A stretch of 64,000 nt of DNA. Source: CAZSVE01 sp964610175 (GTDB lineage: Bacteria; Pseudomonadota; Gammaproteobacteria; HK1). The notes below the pieces were generated by a model, which worked only from the letters and a program-made list of their open reading frames with translations, was not told the DNA's origin and ran no database searches. Position 1 is the stretch's first letter; each line of letters starts with the position of its first letter. The translations under genes and the position numbers were made by a program. Below are positions 62,728 to 64,000 of this stretch, piece after piece. The stretch spans positions 3,737-67,736 of the forward strand of contig CAZSVE010000003.1 in assembly GCA_964610175.1 (NCBI GenBank). Reading direction: 5' to 3'.

Positions 62728-62865
62728 CATCTTGCCAGACCCGCGGCGCCCGAATCATCACGGTTCCAGTTCCTCGCCATAACCCCGTCGATGCAATCAC
62801 CATGGGGAATATTATCCGTGACGCGGGGCTGAGCAATGAAGGAATTCAAGAAGCTTTTGTAAGCG

Positions 62866-63070
62866 CCGCAACGAAACGAAATCACCCTGGTGCTGGTGGT
62901 ACAGGTCGAGGGCAAGCTGCGCGGTCACGTCACCGTGACGGCGGATGCGAAGCCGTGATGAGGTGGAACGGGCGGCGTTGGCCAATGAAAACGTACAACG
63001 ATTCATGGAGGGGAAGCCGGTCAGGAAGATCATCGTGGTACCGGGGAGGTTGGCGAATGTGGTGGTGTGA
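62866..63070 (+). pseudogene. Displaced copy of the 3' end of leuS
   Basis: CGAAACGAAATCACCCTGGT aligns with CGCGACCAAATCACCCTGGT in leuS. The segment continues through GGTCACGTCACCGTGACGGC, GCGTTGGCCAATGAAAACGT, TTCATGGAGGGGAAGCCGGT and AGGAAGATCATCGTGGTACC to GAATGTGGTGGTGTGA at 63070. It covers only the last ~65 codons of leuS and has insertions that break the frame (an early stop near 62958). It has no start or catalytic domain. Confidence 0.95.
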
Positions 63071-63121
63071 ATATTTCGGGTAGTGAGTAGACGGAATTGA
63101 TATCGGAAAAGGTACCAAACC

Positions 63122-63230
63122 CTAGCGAAGCTTCGCCTCGAACCGATAAAGCATGATTCAGTACCGAAAAGCAGAGGTAGTGCCTTGTGAAACCAGACGC
63201 ATTTGCGAAGCCGAGCGGGAAATAAGCAAA
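63122..63230 (+). repeat. Repeat B copy between the leuS fragment and brnT
   Basis: Starts TAGCGAAGCTTCGCCTCGAA, ends GAGCGGGAAATAAGCAAAT. Confidence 0.88.
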
Positions 63231-63247
63231 TAATCCGGCATCGAAAC

Positions 63248-63520
63248 ATGAGATTCACATGGGACGCTGGAAAAGCCAATTTCAATTTACAGAAACATGG
63301 AGTCTCTTTCCAGGAAGCAACTACGGCTTTTCGTGATCCGCTTTCCGTCACGGGTTACGACCCGGATCATTCGACCGATGAGGATCGTTTCGTGACATTC
63401 GGTGTCTCGAATCAAGGTCGCCTTTTGGTTGTATCGCACACGGAAGAAGACAAGGTTATTCGACTCATCAGTTGTCGATTGGCAACAGAACAAGAGAAGA
63501 AAATCCATGAAGAAGGCTAA
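63248..63520 (+). CDS. brnT: BrnT-family toxin
   Basis: A 90-residue ribonuclease-fold protein: MRFTWDAGKANFNLQKHGVS is the family's N-terminus (F-x-W-D-x-x-K-x-x-x-N-x-x-K-H-G-V-x-F), followed by EATTAFRDP and RFVTFGVSNQGRLLVVSHTE (catalytic region). BrnT forms a 2:4 complex with BrnA. The start at 63248 is the usual one. brnA overlaps its last 14 bases. Confidence 0.93.
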   Translation: MRFTWDAGKANFNLQKHGVSFQEATTAFRDPLSVTGYDPDHSTDEDRFVTFGVSNQGRLLVVSHTEEDKVIRLISCRLATEQEKKIHEEG

Positions 63521-63722
63521 TTCACAAGATATGGATGAATTAAAACCCGAGTACCGACGAACGGACTTCGGAGAATTGGTTCGAGGTAAACATGCAAACC
63601 GGGCTTCCGAGGAAACGAATGTTGTTGTCCTGGAACCCGATGTTGCCGAGGCATTTCCCAACGATAAGGCAGTCAATGATGCCCTTCGGGGGTTGTTGCG
63701 CGTAAACCACGGCTCGGATTGA
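63507..63722 (+). CDS. brnA: BrnA-family antitoxin
   Basis: A 71-residue protein beginning inside brnT. It has MKKANSQDMDELKPEYRRTDF, then VVLEPDVAEAFPNDKAVNDA and a short C-terminal helix LRGLLRVNHG. The ribbon-helix-helix (residues ~45-71) should bind the operator upstream of brnT, giving autoregulation as in other BrnTA systems. A GVRGK/HANR segment in the middle contacts the toxin in the family. Confidence 0.9.
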   Translation: MKKANSQDMDELKPEYRRTDFGELVRGKHANRASEETNVVVLEPDVAEAFPNDKAVNDALRGLLRVNHGSD

Positions 63723-63743
63723 AGAGCAGATGGGACACGACAC

Positions 63744-63854
63744 TTGGCGAAGCTTCGCTTCGAATCGATAAAGCATGATTCAGTGCCGCAAAGCAAAGTT
63801 GGTGTTTTGTGAAATCGGACTCATTTGCCAAGCCGAGCGAGAAATAAACAAAAT
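63744..63854 (+). repeat. Repeat B copy after brnA
   Basis: Starts TGGCGAAGCTTCGCTTCGAA 20 bases past the brnA stop and ends GAGCGAGAAATAAACAAAA. Confidence 0.88.
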
Positions 63855-63956
63855 TGGCTCTTCAGAAAAATTCGTGGGTAATTTTCTACGAATCTTGGCG
63901 TCCATGTCGGGGTGACGGAGATGGTGCCATCGGTATATTTGTTCAAACCACTCCCG

Positions 63957-64000
63957 TCATTCCGCCAGGGATTGGCGGAATCCAGAAGCCAGGGATGGCA
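63957..64000 (+). repeat. Repeat A, cut by the window end
   Basis: CGTCATTCCGCCAGGGATTG, then GCGGAATCCAGAAGCCAGGG, is the palindromic module of repeat A. The copy continues outside the window. The 100 bases before it show no gene. Confidence 0.75.

Larger units (their letters stand above)
62217..62862 (+). pseudogene. hicA: hicA copy 2, interrupted by repeats D and A
   Basis: Three pieces align with hicA (58917-59129). The start region is poor, after 62217. The core piece GTCGGGATCGATCACCTCGA (62388-62460) codes VGIDHLDAVRALNKAGFRMA. The end piece GGCGCCCGAATCATCACGGT (62743-62862) codes GARIITVP and on to a stop at 62862. A repeat D copy lies between the first two pieces and a 266-bp repeat A between the last two. 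The catalytic His region is lost to the repeat A insertion. Confidence 0.9.

Overview
The window looks like the chromosome of a gammaproteobacterium. It is diderm (lolA, mlaA, Tat-type exported enzymes) and makes diaminopimelate (lysA, dapF). Core genes include ileS, leuS, ftsK, rpsT and a CCA-encoding tRNA-Ser, with ppk1, glgX and cysZ as further conserved genes. The load of dispersed repeats, broken genes and toxin-antitoxin modules resembles genomes of large sulfur-oxidising or symbiotic gammaproteobacteria. The species is inference and cannot be fixed from this sequence alone.

Layout. 0-3.5 kb: retropepsin-like protease, ABC-type solute-binding protein, phosphoesterase, ygfX-like gene and a frameshifted hicB stuck to the end of ileS. 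3.5-13.2 kb: ileS, a methyltransferase, rpsT, dapF, a GrlR-like/RelA-SpoT-like gene pair, lysA and acyP; the gene pair sits between lysA and dapF. 13.3-21.5 kb: a leftward series of envelope-type genes (two TPR proteins with membrane anchors, cysZ, M15 peptidase, DUF350 protein, Met-rich membrane protein, lipoprotein). 22.3-31.9 kb: tRNA-Ser, glgX, mlaA, DUF523, DUF4340, ppk1. 32.7-40.5 kb: GDP-mannose/GDP-fucose block (manC, gmd, fcl) mixed with an oxidoreductase, phosphoesterase, Nudix hydrolase and methyltransferase. 40.8-44.2 kb: tandem pair of Rpn-family nuclease genes, a 3' fragment of tRNA-Arg(ACG) and an integrase remnant. 44.2-48.4 kb: mtnC (frameshifted), mtnB, ftsK. 48.5-53.6 kb: accessory insert between ftsK and lolA with a CxxCH protein, a DUF3782-like nuclease and an AAA ATPase/TOPRIM pair. 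53.6-57.3 kb: lolA, leuS. 57.3-64 kb: toxin-antitoxin-rich tail (DUF4160/DUF2442, HicBA, a broken HicBA, BrnTA), a frameshifted HNH gene, a RAYT/IS200-like element, a 21-bp minisatellite and a displaced copy of the leuS 3' end.

Five short repeat families recur. Repeat A is a 265-bp element, flanked at one site by a 9-bp direct duplication. Repeat B (~108 bp, more than 20 full or partial copies) begins near TAGCGAAGCTTCGC and ends near GAGCGGGAAATAAACAAA. Repeat C (~95 bp) contains the palindrome TGGCGCGAAGCGCTA. Repeat D (~90-135 bp) carries inverted TCATTTCGA/TCGAAATGA ends. Repeat E carries a GTGAAAAAG/CTTTTTCAC hairpin. Their insertion into genes and between conserved partners explains much of the broken synteny.

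The strongest leads for something undescribed are the GrlR-like + RelA/SpoT-like pair, the AAA ATPase + TOPRIM pair, and the two Rpn genes that are identical except for one sharply bounded C-terminal segment.
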